From the NCBI GenBank assembly GCA_949298825.1, contig CASFYB010000001.1, positions 98,228 through 162,227 on the forward strand: a DNA stretch of 64,000 nt, in the 5' to 3' direction. Shown here in pieces: positions 7,031 to 17,040 of this stretch. The notes beneath the pieces are model-generated. The model made no database searches. It was not told the DNA's origin and saw only the letters and a program-made list of their open reading frames with translations. The number at the start of each line of letters is the position of its first letter. Position 1 is the stretch's first letter. This DNA comes from an uncultured Helicobacter sp. GTDB lineage: Bacteria > Campylobacterota > Campylobacteria > Campylobacterales > Helicobacteraceae. The position numbers and the translations under genes were made by a program.

Positions 7031-9445
7031 TTAAAGCTTTTTCTCTAGCTCAGCTATCCTTGTCCAAGTCTCTACGACAGAATCAGGATTCAAAGAAATA
7101 GAGCTGATCCCCTCTTTGACCAAAAACTCTGCAATCTCTGGATAATCACTTGGAGCTTGTCCACAAATCCCGCAATATTTATTATGACGTTTACAAGCCT
7201 CAATGGCCCTTTTAAACATCTCAAGCATGGCTGGATTACGCTCATCAAAGATATGGCTAACAAGCTGACCATCTCTATCGACCCCTAAAGTCAACTGTGT
7301 CAAGTCATTAGATCCGATAGAAAAACCATCAAAGATAGACAAAAACTCATCAGCCAAAATCACATTAACTGGCAGCTCACACATCACATAAATCTCTAGG
7401 CCATTTTTACCAGATTCTAAGCCATTTTTACGGAAAATCTCTAGAATCTTTTTACCCTCTTCTGGCGTCCTTAAAAATGGCACCATGATCTTCATATTAG
7501 TAAGACCCATCTCCTCTCTTACCTGCGCAAGCGCTTCTAGCTCCCATTCAAAAGCTGTATGATAAAGATCAGAATAATATCTACTAGCCCCCCTATAACC
7601 TAGCATTGGATTCTCTTCTTGTGGTTCATAACATGTCCCAGCGATCATACCGCGATACTCATTAGACTTAAAATCACTTGTACGCACAATCACTGGCTTA
7701 GGATAGAATGCTGCAGCAATCATACCCATCCCTTCGGCTATTTTTTTGACAAAAAAGTCTTTTGGGCTTTCATATCCTGCGATCAATTTTTTGATCTCTT
7801 CTGCCTCTGGGATTTTTTTACCATTTTGCAAATCCACTAAAGCAAGAGGGTGTGCCTTAATTTGATTTAAAATAATCATCTCCATACGCGCCAATCCAAC
7901 GCCATCATTTGGCAGCTGGGCAAAGCTAAAGGCTTTCTCTGGATTACCAATATTCATATAAATCTTTGTCTTTGTATTGCCAAGGTTATCAAGACGGATG
8001 GTATCTACTGCATATTCGTGAATACCTGCATACACATAGCCCTCCTCTCCTTCAGCACAAGATACAGTGACTTCCATACCAGTATATAGTCTATCTGTCG
8101 CTCCGATAGCCCCGACTATAGCTGGCACTCCTATCTCTCGTGCTACGATGGCTGCATGGCAAGTCCTACCACCACGATTTGTGATCACAGCAGCCGCTTT
8201 TTTCATCGCTGGCTCCCAATCAGGATCTGTATTATCTGTAACTAATATCTCTCCCTCTTTAAAAGTATTCATATGCTCGATATCATTGATGATCCTAACC
8301 TTGCCATAGCCGATTTTACCGCCTGTAGCACGTCCCTTGATCACCACCTCTCTGCTTTCATTTTTAGCAAAACGGTATTTTTCAATCACTTGTACACTGT
8401 TATTTTTTTCTTTCTGACTTTGGACCGTCTCTGGTCGTGCCTGCACTATGAAAATCTCGCCACTATCTCCATCCTTAGCCCACTCCATATCCATGGGGCG
8501 ATACTCTCCAGCCTCTTTAGAATAATGTTTTTCAATCGTAACAGCATAACGCGCTAGTGTCAAAATATCATCATCACTAATAGAGAAAGTTTGCATTTCT
8601 TTTTGGGTTGTAGCGATGTTTTTTGTAGGATGCTCACTACCCTTTGGCGCGTATACCATCTTTACATTCTTATGGCCCATTTGGCGTTTGATAATAGGTC
8701 TCTTGCCTGTCTCAAGCGTAGGCTTAAAAACATAAAATTCATCTGGGTTTACTGTCCCACCCACGACATTTTCACCAAGCCCCCATGATGAAGTGATAAA
8801 TACTGCATCCTTAAATCCCGTCTCTGTATCAATAGAAAACATCACTCCAGAGCTGCCCTTATCTGCGCGCACCATTTTCTGAACCCCCACAGATAGCGCG
8901 ACTTTAAAATGATCAAATCCCCTAGAAGCCCGATAGCTTACCGCTCTATCTGTAAATAAAGAAGCAAAACAAGACTTAATGTAGTGAATCAAATCTGTCT
9001 GACCTTTAACACTTAAATAAGTATCTTGCTGACCTGCAAAGCTCGCATCTGGCAAGTCCTCTGCAGTAGCTGAACTACGCACTGCTACATCTGCCTCTTT
9101 CATACCATATTCATCACTCAAGATTCTATAAGCTTCAAAGATCTCATCTCTCAAATCCGCAGGGAAAGGAGTACCAAAAATAAGCTCTCTAATCTTTTTA
9201 GAGCGAGTTTTTAGCACATCAATCTCTGTAATATCCACATCTTTTAAAAGACTTACAATCTTTTCTCTAATCCCACCAGAATCTAATAAATACCAATAAG
9301 CCTCTGAAGTAATAGCAAAGCCATTTGGGACTTTGATACCTACAGGGACAAGCTCTTGAAACATTTCACCAATACTTGCATTTTTACCCCCCACAAGTGG
9401 GACATCTTTGTTGTTAAGCTCTTTAAAAAACTTGATATATTGCAT
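7031..9445 (-). CDS. ppsA: Phosphoenolpyruvate synthase (pyruvate, water dikinase)
   Basis: An 804-residue cytoplasmic enzyme making PEP from pyruvate and ATP, used in gluconeogenesis. The N-terminal ATP-grasp-like domain shows [14 protein letters not shown] and [20 protein letters not shown]. The swivelling phosphohistidine domain shows [15 protein letters not shown], with the catalytic His near residue 425. The C-terminal PEP-binding barrel shows GIGMARMEM-like [26 protein letters not shown] and the active-site segment [13 protein letters not shown]. Its product feeds both aroA and the PEP mutase found elsewhere in this window. It is monocistronic and divergent from purL. A possible extended -10 (TGCTACACT on the minus strand) lies about 50 bp upstream. 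Confidence 0.96.
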   Translation of the reverse strand: MQYIKFFKELNNKDVPLVGGKNASIGEMFQELVPVGIKVPNGFAITSEAYWYLLDSGGIREKIVSLLKDVDITEIDVLKTRSKKIRELIFGTPFPADLRDEIFEAYRILSDEYGMKEADVAVRSSATAEDLPDASFAGQQDTYLSVKGQTDLIHYIKSCFASLFTDRAVSYRASRGFDHFKVALSVGVQKMVRADKGSSGVMFSIDTETGFKDAVFITSSWGLGENVVGGTVNPDEFYVFKPTLETGKRPIIKRQMGHKNVKMVYAPKGSEHPTKNIATTQKEMQTFSISDDDILTLARYAVTIEKHYSKEAGEYRPMDMEWAKDGDSGEIFIVQARPETVQSQKEKNNSVQVIEKYRFAKNESREVVIKGRATGGKIGYGKVRIINDIEHMNTFKEGEILVTDNTDPDWEPAMKKAAAVITNRGGRTCHAAIVAREIGVPAIVGAIGATDRLYTGMEVTVSCAEGEEGYVYAGIHEYAVDTIRLDNLGNTKTKIYMNIGNPEKAFSFAQLPNDGVGLARMEMIILNQIKAHPLALVDLQNGKKIPEAEEIKKLIAGYESPKDFFVKKIAEGMGMIAAAFYPKPVIVRTSDFKSNEYRGMIAGTCYEPQEENPMLGYRGASRYYSDLYHTAFEWELEALAQVREEMGLTNMKIMVPFLRTPEEGKKILEIFRKNGLESGKNGLEIYVMCELPVNVILADEFLSIFDGFSIGSNDLTQLTLGVDRDGQLVSHIFDERNPAMLEMFKRAIEACKRHNKYCGICGQAPSDYPEIAEFLVKEGISSISLNPDSVVETWTRIAELEKKL

Positions 9446-9608
9446 TATGACGCGCTCCCATAACTTTCTTTACTAGGTATTTTTCCAAAAGTGTAGCAAA
9501 AAATCACAATCAAATCACATAAAAAATCACCATCAAATATAAATCAAAAACTACACACAAAAATCTATACCCCTAAAATAATTAAAACATCTCAAATTCT
9601 TGCTTTTT

Positions 9609-9617
9609 TGCTAGAAT
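9609..9617 (+). promoter_or_regulatory. Extended -10 promoter of purL
   Basis: TGCTAGAAT (TG-N-TAGAAT) lies about 50 bp upstream of the purL start. Extended -10 elements without a strong -35 are usual for the housekeeping sigma factor of Helicobacter. An AAGGA ribosome-binding site near 9657 follows. Confidence 0.5.
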
Positions 9618-9668
9618 CAAAATTTATATCCCTAATAAACTAGCAAATCAAGACTTTAAGGACATGCT

Positions 9669-11879
9669 ATGAGTATCCAAAATCTCCCTGAAATCCTCAA
9701 AAAACATAAACTTAGTCAAGAAGAGTATGAACAAATAAAAACCATCTTAGGGCGGGAGCCAAACTTAGTAGAAATTGGTATTTTTTCTGCAATGTGGAGT
9801 GAACATTGCAGCTATAAATCCAGCAAAATCTACCTTAGAGGCTTCCCGACCACTGCCCCTTGGGTCATACAAGGGCCTGGGGAAAATGCCGGAGTCATTG
9901 ATATTACCAAAGGTTACAGTGCTGTCTTTAAAGTAGAATCTCACAATCACCCAAGCTTTATTGAGCCTCATAGCGGAGCTGCTACTGGGGTAGGTGGTAT
10001 CATGCGTGATGTTTTTACAATGGGAGCTCGCCCTATAGCTAGCTTAAATGCCATTTGCTTTGGACGTATTGATGAAAAAGCAAGTCCCAATTCTACTATG
10101 CCAAGTGATATGGCTAAGCTTCATCAGCGTTTATTAAAAGGAGTAGTCTCTGGGATTGGACATTATGGCAACTGCATCGGAGTGCCCACAGTTGGTGGAG
10201 AGACCTACTTTGATTCTTGTTTTGATGGAAATGTACTTTGCAATGCCTTTATGCTAGGTATAGCAAAAAGTGATGAAATCTTTTATGGCAGGGCTGAGGG
10301 CATTAATAATCCAGTCATTTATGCAGGGAGCAAAACAGGGCGCGATGGACTAGGTGGAGCTGTGATGAGCAGCGATAGCTTTGATGAAGAAAGTAAGAAT
10401 CTACGCCCTACTGTACAAGTTGGAGATCCTTTTAGCGGGAAACTATTGCTTGAAGCCTGCCTTGAGCTATTTAAAAAAGATTTGATTGTCGGGATACAGG
10501 ATATGGGAGCTGCCGGACTTACTAGCTCAAGCTTTGAGATGGCTGCACGCAGTGGCAGCGGGATGGCTCTTTATCTTGATAAAGTGCCCATGAGAGAAGA
10601 AGGGATGAATCCTTATGAGCTCATGCTTAGTGAATCTCAAGAAAGGATGCTAATATGTGCTAAAAAGGGATGCGAAGAAGCAGTGTGTGATATTTTTAGA
10701 AAATGGGATATTGATGTGGCTATTATTGGTGAGGTTACTAATAGTGGGCATATGGAGCTTTACTGGCATGATGAACTATGCGCACATATTCCAATCGCAC
10801 CCATTACAGATCTAGCCCCAATGCTCTCTCGCCCTATCTCAAAGCCTAGCTATCTTGATACCCTCAATACTCAAAACTTCAAACCCAAAATAGAGAATCT
10901 AGAAAATACCCTATATGAAATGCTAGGAAGCATCGAGGTGGGTAGTAAGAAAATGATCTATGAAAGATTTGATAGTCTTGTTGGCACCAATACCCTTATC
11001 GCTCAAGATGGTGGAGATGCCAGCCTTGTGCGCGTAAAAGAAAACAACACAGCTCTTGCTATGAGTATCTATGCGCCTTATGATTATTGCTATCTAGATC
11101 CTAAGAAAGGTGGAGAGATCGCTGTTGCCACAGCAGGTAGAAAATGCGCTATTAGAGGAGCTAGAGCACTTGCTATTAGCGATTGTCTAAACTTTGGCAA
11201 TCCAGAGAATGAAGAAGTAATGTGGCAATTTAAAGAAGTGTGTGAGGGCATTAAAAATGCTTGTGCTAAGCTAAATACGCCTGTAGTGAGTGGTAATGTC
11301 TCACTTTATAATCAAACTAATGACAAAGATATACACCCAACACCTACCATCGTGTCTGTAGGGCTTATTGCTGATGCTAAAGATGGTATAGATTCTGCGC
11401 TAAAGGGTGGGGAGATCATACTCCTTGGTGAATGGAAAGAAGAGTTTGGTGGCTCGCTTATCCAAAAAATGCAAGCTGGTAAAATCTCTGGCAAGGCTCC
11501 AGAACTCTGCTTAGATACCGAGCTTAAATTGTGGGATCTACTTATTGAGCTAAATAGCAAAAAGCTTTTAAGCGCGGCAAAAAATGTAGGCACTGGTGGT
11601 GTAATCATCAGTCTATGCAAAATGGCATTCTTGGGTGATCTTGGCTTTGAGTGCCAAAGTGGTCTAGAATCTCACATGCTATTTTCTCAACCCCAAAGCC
11701 TTGTGCTTGCAGAATCTCTAGATAGCACAAGCGTGCTAAAAATAGCTGAGGACTTCAACATCCCTGCTAGAATCATAGGCAAATCTGGTGGAAATACATT
11801 ACAAATTGATGGGGTCAAAATACCACTTGATAAGGCCAAAGATATTTATGAGCAAGGCTTTATGCGCCATTTTGAGTAG
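9669..11879 (+). CDS. purL: Phosphoribosylformylglycinamidine synthase, PurL (small-type synthetase subunit)
   Basis: The ATP-dependent amidotransferase subunit of the fourth step of purine synthesis, converting FGAR to FGAM together with PurQ and PurS. Its 736 residues match the short PurL form. Visible hallmarks are MWSEHCSYKSSK near residue 40, the KVESHNHPSFIEPHSGAATG loop near residue 90, GIQDMGAAGLTSSSFEMA near residue 275, and an ATP-site-like DALAISDCLNFGNPE equivalent near residue 510. A good AAGGA ribosome-binding site precedes the start. lpxR follows after 18 bp and may be co-transcribed. Confidence 0.96.
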   Translation: MSIQNLPEILKKHKLSQEEYEQIKTILGREPNLVEIGIFSAMWSEHCSYKSSKIYLRGFPTTAPWVIQGPGENAGVIDITKGYSAVFKVESHNHPSFIEPHSGAATGVGGIMRDVFTMGARPIASLNAICFGRIDEKASPNSTMPSDMAKLHQRLLKGVVSGIGHYGNCIGVPTVGGETYFDSCFDGNVLCNAFMLGIAKSDEIFYGRAEGINNPVIYAGSKTGRDGLGGAVMSSDSFDEESKNLRPTVQVGDPFSGKLLLEACLELFKKDLIVGIQDMGAAGLTSSSFEMAARSGSGMALYLDKVPMREEGMNPYELMLSESQERMLICAKKGCEEAVCDIFRKWDIDVAIIGEVTNSGHMELYWHDELCAHIPIAPITDLAPMLSRPISKPSYLDTLNTQNFKPKIENLENTLYEMLGSIEVGSKKMIYERFDSLVGTNTLIAQDGGDASLVRVKENNTALAMSIYAPYDYCYLDPKKGGEIAVATAGRKCAIRGARALAISDCLNFGNPENEEVMWQFKEVCEGIKNACAKLNTPVVSGNVSLYNQTNDKDIHPTPTIVSVGLIADAKDGIDSALKGGEIILLGEWKEEFGGSLIQKMQAGKISGKAPELCLDTELKLWDLLIELNSKKLLSAAKNVGTGGVIISLCKMAFLGDLGFECQSGLESHMLFSQPQSLVLAESLDSTSVLKIAEDFNIPARIIGKSGGNTLQIDGVKIPLDKAKDIYEQGFMRHFE

Positions 11880-11897
11880 GCTTTATTTGGAGGAGAG

Positions 11898-12971
11898 ATG
11901 ATATATAGAAATATCAGATTTCTTGTCTTTTTGTTGATAGCTACAGTCATTGGGCTATCTCAAGAGATCAAAACCTCTGATGATATAAAATCTCCCTCTA
12001 CCCAAGAAGCAGATAAGGCAGATGCTAAAGATTTAGACAATGCCCCCCAAACCCTTAACCCTTATAAAAAATCATTTTTTACAATTTTAAGCGATAATGA
12101 TGCTTATTATAATCCCTATACAGACTACTATTATACGGCAGGCACAGCTCTAGTTTATACGACAAAAGAGTTTGATTTCTCTCATTCTTTTGGAAGATTT
12201 TTTAGCCTCAATGCTTCAAACAAACGCCTTAGTCGCTTAAGTTTTGGGATACATCAAGATATTTATACACCCATCAAGCGCGGTGCAAATGTAGATATTA
12301 GAGATTTTCCTTATGGTGGATTCCTCGCTTTTGAATCTAGCATTGCTAATCGCAGGGCAAACTCACTTGAAGTGATTAAACTTCAAATCGGTATGATAGG
12401 TCCCTCTGCCCTAGCCAAAGAAACCCAAAAACTCATCCATATCATCACCAAAAATCCTATTTTCTATGGCTGGGATACGCAGCTTCAAAATGAATTTGCA
12501 CTAAATCTTTATTATGACTTTATCTATCGATACAATCTTTTTAGTATCAAAAAATTGGGTGGACTTAGCATGGATATACTGCCTACTATAGCCATTTCTA
12601 TAGGCAATGTAGCTACTAATGCTAGTGCTGGTAGTAGGATACGCTTAGGCTATAATCTTGATGTGGATTTTGGTAGTCCAAAAATCAATACTTCTTCAAG
12701 CGGATCATTACCCTATTTAGATGCCTTTAGCTTTTATATCTTTGCTGGAGCGGTGGGCAAATATGTCATTAGAGATGCTTTTATACAGGGAAATAGCTTT
12801 AATCCAAGGGATCTCAAGCTAGAAAATGCTACCTATAATGCAGAACTTGGCATAAGTCTTAGCTATAAAGGATTCTCGCTATCTTATGTATTCACACAGG
12901 TTGGGCGCGGTTTTAAAGGGGCTTTACCTTATCATAATTTTGGTAGCCTAATCTTAAATTTTGCCTTTTAA
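11898..12971 (+). CDS. lpxR: Lipid A 3'-O-deacylase, LpxR family outer membrane protein
   Basis: LpxR enzymes are 12-stranded outer membrane barrels that remove the 3'-acyloxyacyl group of lipid A. The 357-residue product starts with a signal-like segment (FLVFLLIATVIGLSQ) and a polar linker. It then shows the family landmarks LSDNDAYYNPYTDYYYTAG (the N-D and T-G region holding calcium and active-site residues) and FGIHQDIYTP, whose His corresponds to the catalytic His. It ends in NFAF, a typical barrel C-terminus. The ribosome-binding site is GGAGGAG. H. pylori carries a homologue that produces its under-acylated lipid A. Confidence 0.88.
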   Translation: MIYRNIRFLVFLLIATVIGLSQEIKTSDDIKSPSTQEADKADAKDLDNAPQTLNPYKKSFFTILSDNDAYYNPYTDYYYTAGTALVYTTKEFDFSHSFGRFFSLNASNKRLSRLSFGIHQDIYTPIKRGANVDIRDFPYGGFLAFESSIANRRANSLEVIKLQIGMIGPSALAKETQKLIHIITKNPIFYGWDTQLQNEFALNLYYDFIYRYNLFSIKKLGGLSMDILPTIAISIGNVATNASAGSRIRLGYNLDVDFGSPKINTSSSGSLPYLDAFSFYIFAGAVGKYVIRDAFIQGNSFNPRDLKLENATYNAELGISLSYKGFSLSYVFTQVGRGFKGALPYHNFGSLILNFAF

Positions 12972-12974
12972 TCT

Positions 12975-13556
12975 ATGTATAAAGTTTATTTTAAAAACAG
13001 CAAAAAGCCATCAAAACTCCTTATAGCCAGCATATTTTCATCACTGCTACTAGCTACTAGTCTAGATCTACCAGCACCAAAGCCCAAGGACTTTAAAGAT
13101 AGTATTCACACAAAGGATGGTTTTTTAAAAAAGGATATCAACTACTATCTTGATAAAAATGATGCACTTTTATGGCGCTACTACAATCAAGTCATCAAGC
13201 AGTCTAAAAGCCAAAACTACCCCATCTATGCCAAACGCTATATCATCGATGCAAAAAGCTATAGTGAGCTATCTAGCAATGCCAAACAAGCCCTAAGAGG
13301 TCAAATTGTATTTGCCTCCATTATCTTAGATACCACATCCAATAAAACTCTAAATTATAGCCAGCTAGGTGGTATTAGCATAAAAGGTATACTAGCCCAA
13401 GATGCCGATAATAAAGCTGCTAAAAAGTATTTTTTTAAATTTGATCCTCGTTATTACAGTGATTTAGAAGCTCTGGATAAAAAACGCAGAATCTATGCTT
13501 ACTGCATCCTACCCTCTTTTAGTTCCTGCATTATGCTAGGCATCCATGAAGAATGA
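12975..13556 (+). CDS. Hypothetical secreted protein downstream of lpxR
   Basis: I do not recognise this 193-residue protein. It has a basic N-terminus, a hydrophobic stretch (LLIASIFSSLLLATSLDLPA) consistent with a signal peptide, and a soluble Lys- and Tyr-rich remainder. Two Cys near the C-terminus (YCILPSFSSCIM) could form a disulfide. It begins 3 bp after the lpxR stop, so it is probably translated from the same transcript, though no clear ribosome-binding site is visible. An envelope role is inferred only from this linkage and the signal peptide. Confidence 0.7.
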   Translation: MYKVYFKNSKKPSKLLIASIFSSLLLATSLDLPAPKPKDFKDSIHTKDGFLKKDINYYLDKNDALLWRYYNQVIKQSKSQNYPIYAKRYIIDAKSYSELSSNAKQALRGQIVFASIILDTTSNKTLNYSQLGGISIKGILAQDADNKAAKKYFFKFDPRYYSDLEALDKKRRIYAYCILPSFSSCIMLGIHEE

Positions 13557-13642
13557 TAGCTTGATATTTTACTGATTTTTGATTAGATAATGCCTCTCTA
13601 GCCTGAAAAAGGCAATCTGACACTATATCTAAGGAATTTTTA

Positions 13643-13796
13643 ATGAAAAAAAATCATTATGGTTTTGTTTTGTTGTTTTAGTGTAGCGCTTGCAGATCAA
13701 AAGCTAGCAGACAAAACAAAGGAGATGCCAATTAGCATCATTGCGCATAATGGCTCTATGTATTGCTATACACGACTTATAAATTACAAAAAATAA
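13643..13796 (+). pseudogene. Small secreted-peptide gene out of frame in an A8 tract (possibly phase-variable)
   Basis: An AAGGA ribosome-binding site (13631-13635) precedes ATG at 13643, which is followed by eight A residues (13646-13653). As sequenced, the frame stops after 12 codons. With seven A it would read MKKIIMVLFCCFSVALADQK and continue KLADKTKEMPISIIAHNGSM to a stop at 13794-13796, about 50 residues with a clear signal peptide. An internal ATG at 13659 is in the long frame but removes the basic start. The gene is either a phase-off small secreted protein or a decayed gene. The rest of the stretch 13557-13858 contains nothing else I can support. Confidence 0.55.
13646..13653 (+). 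repeat. A8 homopolymer inside the start of a small secreted-peptide gene
   Basis: Eight A directly follow the ATG at 13643. Seven A (or ten) would restore a 50-codon frame with a signal peptide. Homopolymers of this kind slip during replication in Helicobacter, though A8 is near the short end for frequent switching. Confidence 0.5.
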
Positions 13797-13858
13797 GGTT
13801 ATAATCTTTAAAAATATTATAAAATTTTTTAATAAAAATTAATAAGGAAGCTTAAAGA

Positions 13859-14845
13859 ATGATAGCCTTTTATGATGGCTTTGGCTATAGTGATGGTGAA
13901 AGCTTTAAAAAATCTCACCGCCTCAAAGAAACCATCACTGCTATCCCGCTTCAATCTTGCATCCCTATTTTTTTAGATTCACTACCTTCTACCCCAGACC
14001 TACTGCTTTCTGCTTGTCTACGCACTAAACTTCTTGATCTTTCAAAGCAGTATTCACTCTGCTATACAAAGCTTTTTGATGATCGTATCTTAGTTCTAGC
14101 TAGCGAGCAAAAATCCTTAAAATTCATCTCTATCCCAGAAATCTTCTTGCCATTTGGAAATAAAGATCTTTTAGACAACTCCATGTTTTGCTTTGAAAAT
14201 AGCCTGGCTATCTTTTATCAAAAAAGACTTTTGCATTTTTCTAAGAATGATGATTTTAGCGATATTTTTAATGCACTAGAGATGATTAGGGAAAAATATG
14301 GCATTGAGATTAGCACGATCTATTCTACTAAAAGCTATGATTCTATTGATGTAAAAGACTTTGATACACTAGGTAAATTCCCTATTGCCAATCTTGCTAT
14401 ATCTGCCTATAAAGATCACAAAGAGCTATTTTTGCAGCCACAAAACCCATGGTATAAGACACAGCTTTTTATAATTTTGCTTGGTTTTTTGGGTGTGTTT
14501 TTTACTCTTTTAACATTCTATGGCATAGCAAATAGCCACCTAGATAAACTAGAACTTAAAAATCTCAATATAAAATCCACCCCCAAATCTCAATCTCGCT
14601 ATGATCTTTTTGCCTCCATTACTAATCTAGCTAGCAGATACAACATTTTATTTGAACAGATGGACTTTGTCAGTCAAAAAGAAGATTTTGCATTAGGAAT
14701 CTATGTTTGCTTTTCTCGTCAAATAGACTTTGTCAACTGGATAGACAAAATGGAAGATAAGCTAAAAACCCCTAGCATCTATGCAGATATACAAAATATA
14801 AACTCAAATTATCACTGCACATGGATCTCTTGGGCAAAACAATGA
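13859..14845 (+). CDS. Type II secretion / competence pseudopilus-like assembly protein (GspL-like layout)
   Basis: The 328-residue protein has a cytoplasmic N-terminal domain of about 200 residues, one membrane helix (LFIILLGFLGVFFTLLTFYG, about 205-225), then a periplasmic part with a helical LDKLELKNLN stretch and a small alpha-beta domain. This is the bitopic layout of GspL or fused PilM/PilN-type proteins. The name rests on this layout and on the next two genes (a GspM/PilO-like protein and a secretin), not on clear sequence identity. It overlaps the next gene by 25 bp, indicating coupling. Campylobacter has comparable Cts genes for DNA uptake; that parallel is inferred. Confidence 0.5.
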   Translation: MIAFYDGFGYSDGESFKKSHRLKETITAIPLQSCIPIFLDSLPSTPDLLLSACLRTKLLDLSKQYSLCYTKLFDDRILVLASEQKSLKFISIPEIFLPFGNKDLLDNSMFCFENSLAIFYQKRLLHFSKNDDFSDIFNALEMIREKYGIEISTIYSTKSYDSIDVKDFDTLGKFPIANLAISAYKDHKELFLQPQNPWYKTQLFIILLGFLGVFFTLLTFYGIANSHLDKLELKNLNIKSTPKSQSRYDLFASITNLASRYNILFEQMDFVSQKEDFALGIYVCFSRQIDFVNWIDKMEDKLKTPSIYADIQNINSNYHCTWISWAKQ

Positions 14846-15480
14846 TAAATCAGATTCTTTCTTATTGGGATCAAAAAGGGGCTTTAGAAAAGATTTTTTG
14901 GATAAGTTTTGTATTTGCTGTGATCTTTAGTCTTTTTTATCTTTTTGGCTTTGATGAGCTACTAGCACGCTACAAAGCCATCAAAGATCAAAAAGATCTC
15001 ATATCTTTTAATCAAGCCACCCTAACTAATCCAAAATCCCCCACAAAAATCTTGCAAGAAATATTACAATCTGATAAGAATATCAATATAGAAAACCTAG
15101 AATCAAAAGGTAATATCCATACCCTCATAGCAAGTGGGGACTTCCTTGCGCTGACAAAACTTTTAAAATTCATAGAAAGCTTCAATCAAAATGAAATCTT
15201 AGACTATAGCTTAAAGCAGAAAGAAAAGATGCATTTATTTGTGAGATTTTATATTGCTAGAAATGCCTTTATACGCAATTTAGAAAACAAAGAAGCATCT
15301 TTGGTGTTTTTTAGCCCTCGCGTGATGGATCTAGAGATCATCATTAACCACAAAGCCAGAATCTCCAATCAATGGTACAAAATAGGGGATAATCTTTTTG
15401 GCATGAGAATCAAAGATATCACCCCCATTTCTGTGATCTTAGAAAATGCAGAACATCAAGAAATCACAATAGGACTTTAA
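14821..15480 (+). CDS. Type II secretion-like inner membrane protein (GspM/PilO-like layout)
   Basis: The 219-residue product has an N-terminal membrane helix (IFWISFVFAVIFSLFYLFGF, about 20-40), a helical stretch, then a periplasmic alpha-beta domain. GspM and PilO proteins have this shape and link the cytoplasmic platform to the secretin. The start overlaps the previous gene, and the stop immediately precedes the secretin ATG, so the three form one transcription unit. A second possible start is the ATG at 14842 (MINQILSYW), which removes most of the overlap. No catalytic motif is expected or seen. Confidence 0.5.
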   Translation: MDLLGKTMINQILSYWDQKGALEKIFWISFVFAVIFSLFYLFGFDELLARYKAIKDQKDLISFNQATLTNPKSPTKILQEILQSDKNINIENLESKGNIHTLIASGDFLALTKLLKFIESFNQNEILDYSLKQKEKMHLFVRFYIARNAFIRNLENKEASLVFFSPRVMDLEIIINHKARISNQWYKIGDNLFGMRIKDITPISVILENAEHQEITIGL

Positions 15481-16977
15481 ATGCTAATAATAAAAACTTT
15501 GAGACTTTATTTTCTTCTTATTTTGCTTGCTGCCCTCCTGTATGCCAAGCCTTGTGAGACAAAAAAGTTTGATATTGCTATTAGTAAAAATATTAGTTTT
15601 TATGAGATATTAGAGCAGCTAGCCAAAGAATGCCATCTTAGCATCATCTATAGAGACAAGGCTTCTCAAAGCATCCTAGAAGATAAAAACATCCTTCTAA
15701 ATTTCTATCATGCAAGCCTAAAAGAAATACTACAAACAGGATTTGAAGCCCTAGATCTAGACTATATTTTTGAATCCCAAAAGATATACATCTCGCATCT
15801 AAAAACAAAAACTTTTTATATCAATTATATTGCAACTTCCAGAGTAGCCTCAAGCAATACTAACATCATCTTCTCTCAAGATGCCCAACAAGATAGCAAC
15901 TTTAATCAAAATATTCCAAATAATGCCAACAGCACCCACCAGCAGCTCCTAGATATGGCTAGCACCCAAGATCAAAATGCCAATAAATCAGGCTCTAAAA
16001 TCTATTCTTTGGATGCGCTAGATTTTTGGGGAGAGATCAAAGAGCAGCTCTACCCTATTATTTTTCGAGAAAATGATAGGTATATTCCTGCCAAAGATTC
16101 CACTCCTATTAGCATTGATAGGGGCTCTGGATTTATCACCATCACTGCCACACCCTCTCAAATCAAACGTGCACAGCTCTACATACAAAAACTTAATGAA
16201 CGTCTAAGTGCTGAAGTACTTATTGATGTCAATATCTTAACCATCACCCATAATGATGAGCATACTACAGGGATTGACTGGGGTAGTCTCTATGACTTTA
16301 GTATCAACAACTCACAATCCCCACTACTAAGCCTAACCAACTCCTCAATCCAGTATGGAATCAATATTTTTTCACAAGATCTAAGTCTTGGAGAGATCAT
16401 CCAATTTTTAGGCACCTATGGCTCTGTAAGCTCAATATCTAACCCAAAAATCCTCACCCTAAACAACCAACCAGCCCTCATCTCTGTAGGCAATATCATC
16501 CGCTATACTCAAAATCTCGTCTATCAAACTGCTAACACTTCTTCTACACTTCAAAATACAAGGCAGCAATATCCAAGCGTATTTTCTGGGGTGCTTTTAG
16601 ATATTACCCCATCTATTGAGGGTGATGAGATTATCTTAAGGATAAATCCATCCATCACCTCCACAAAAGACTCAAAAATAGAAAATCAAAGCAATGCGCT
16701 AAAATCCCCTCCAAACCTCTCTACAAATCAACTCTCCTCGATTGTAAAAATCAAAAATAATCAACGAGTGATCCTTGGTGGCCTTATTTCCAAGCAAAAT
16801 CTAACTCAAGAAAAACGCTTACCAATTTTAGGCTATATACCTGTATTAAGATATCTTTTCTCCTACCGCAAGCAAAGAGAGCAAACCCAAGAAATGGTCA
16901 TCATCATCACACCAAAGATCATCCATCTGGATGAAGAGATGAAAATACCAAATATCGATAACAAAAAGAATAAGTAA
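15481..16977 (+). CDS. Secretin of a type II / MSHA- or Cts-like secretion system
   Basis: A 498-residue outer membrane secretin. A signal peptide (LRLYFLLILLAALLYAKPCE) is followed by an N0/STN-like domain (ISFYEILEQLAKECHLSIIY), an N1-type domain ending ITATPSQIKRAQLYIQKLNE, and the secretin core. The core includes VSSISNPKILTLNNQPALIS, the GVLLDITPSIEGDEIILRI strand region and QRVILGGLISKQN near the C-terminus. The closing segment MVIIITPKII matches the secretin signature. The platform, ATPase and pseudopilin genes expected beside it are absent here; the CRISPR array begins 64 bp downstream. Confidence 0.85.
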   Translation: MLIIKTLRLYFLLILLAALLYAKPCETKKFDIAISKNISFYEILEQLAKECHLSIIYRDKASQSILEDKNILLNFYHASLKEILQTGFEALDLDYIFESQKIYISHLKTKTFYINYIATSRVASSNTNIIFSQDAQQDSNFNQNIPNNANSTHQQLLDMASTQDQNANKSGSKIYSLDALDFWGEIKEQLYPIIFRENDRYIPAKDSTPISIDRGSGFITITATPSQIKRAQLYIQKLNERLSAEVLIDVNILTITHNDEHTTGIDWGSLYDFSINNSQSPLLSLTNSSIQYGINIFSQDLSLGEIIQFLGTYGSVSSISNPKILTLNNQPALISVGNIIRYTQNLVYQTANTSSTLQNTRQQYPSVFSGVLLDITPSIEGDEIILRINPSITSTKDSKIENQSNALKSPPNLSTNQLSSIVKIKNNQRVILGGLISKQNLTQEKRLPILGYIPVLRYLFSYRKQREQTQEMVIIITPKIIHLDEEMKIPNIDNKKNK

Positions 16978-17007
16978 GTAGATTATCCATCACAATAAAG
17001 CATACTA

Positions 17008-17016
17008 TGTTATAAT
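17008..17016 (+). promoter_or_regulatory. Extended -10 upstream of the first CRISPR repeat
   Basis: TGTTATAAT lies 24 bp before repeat 1. The preceding CTATG resembles the end of the array repeat, so this may be a decayed terminal repeat that still carries its promoter, or a simple leader promoter. Confidence 0.45.
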
Positions 17017-17040
17017 AAGAGCCTATCTAGGTTTGAATAA

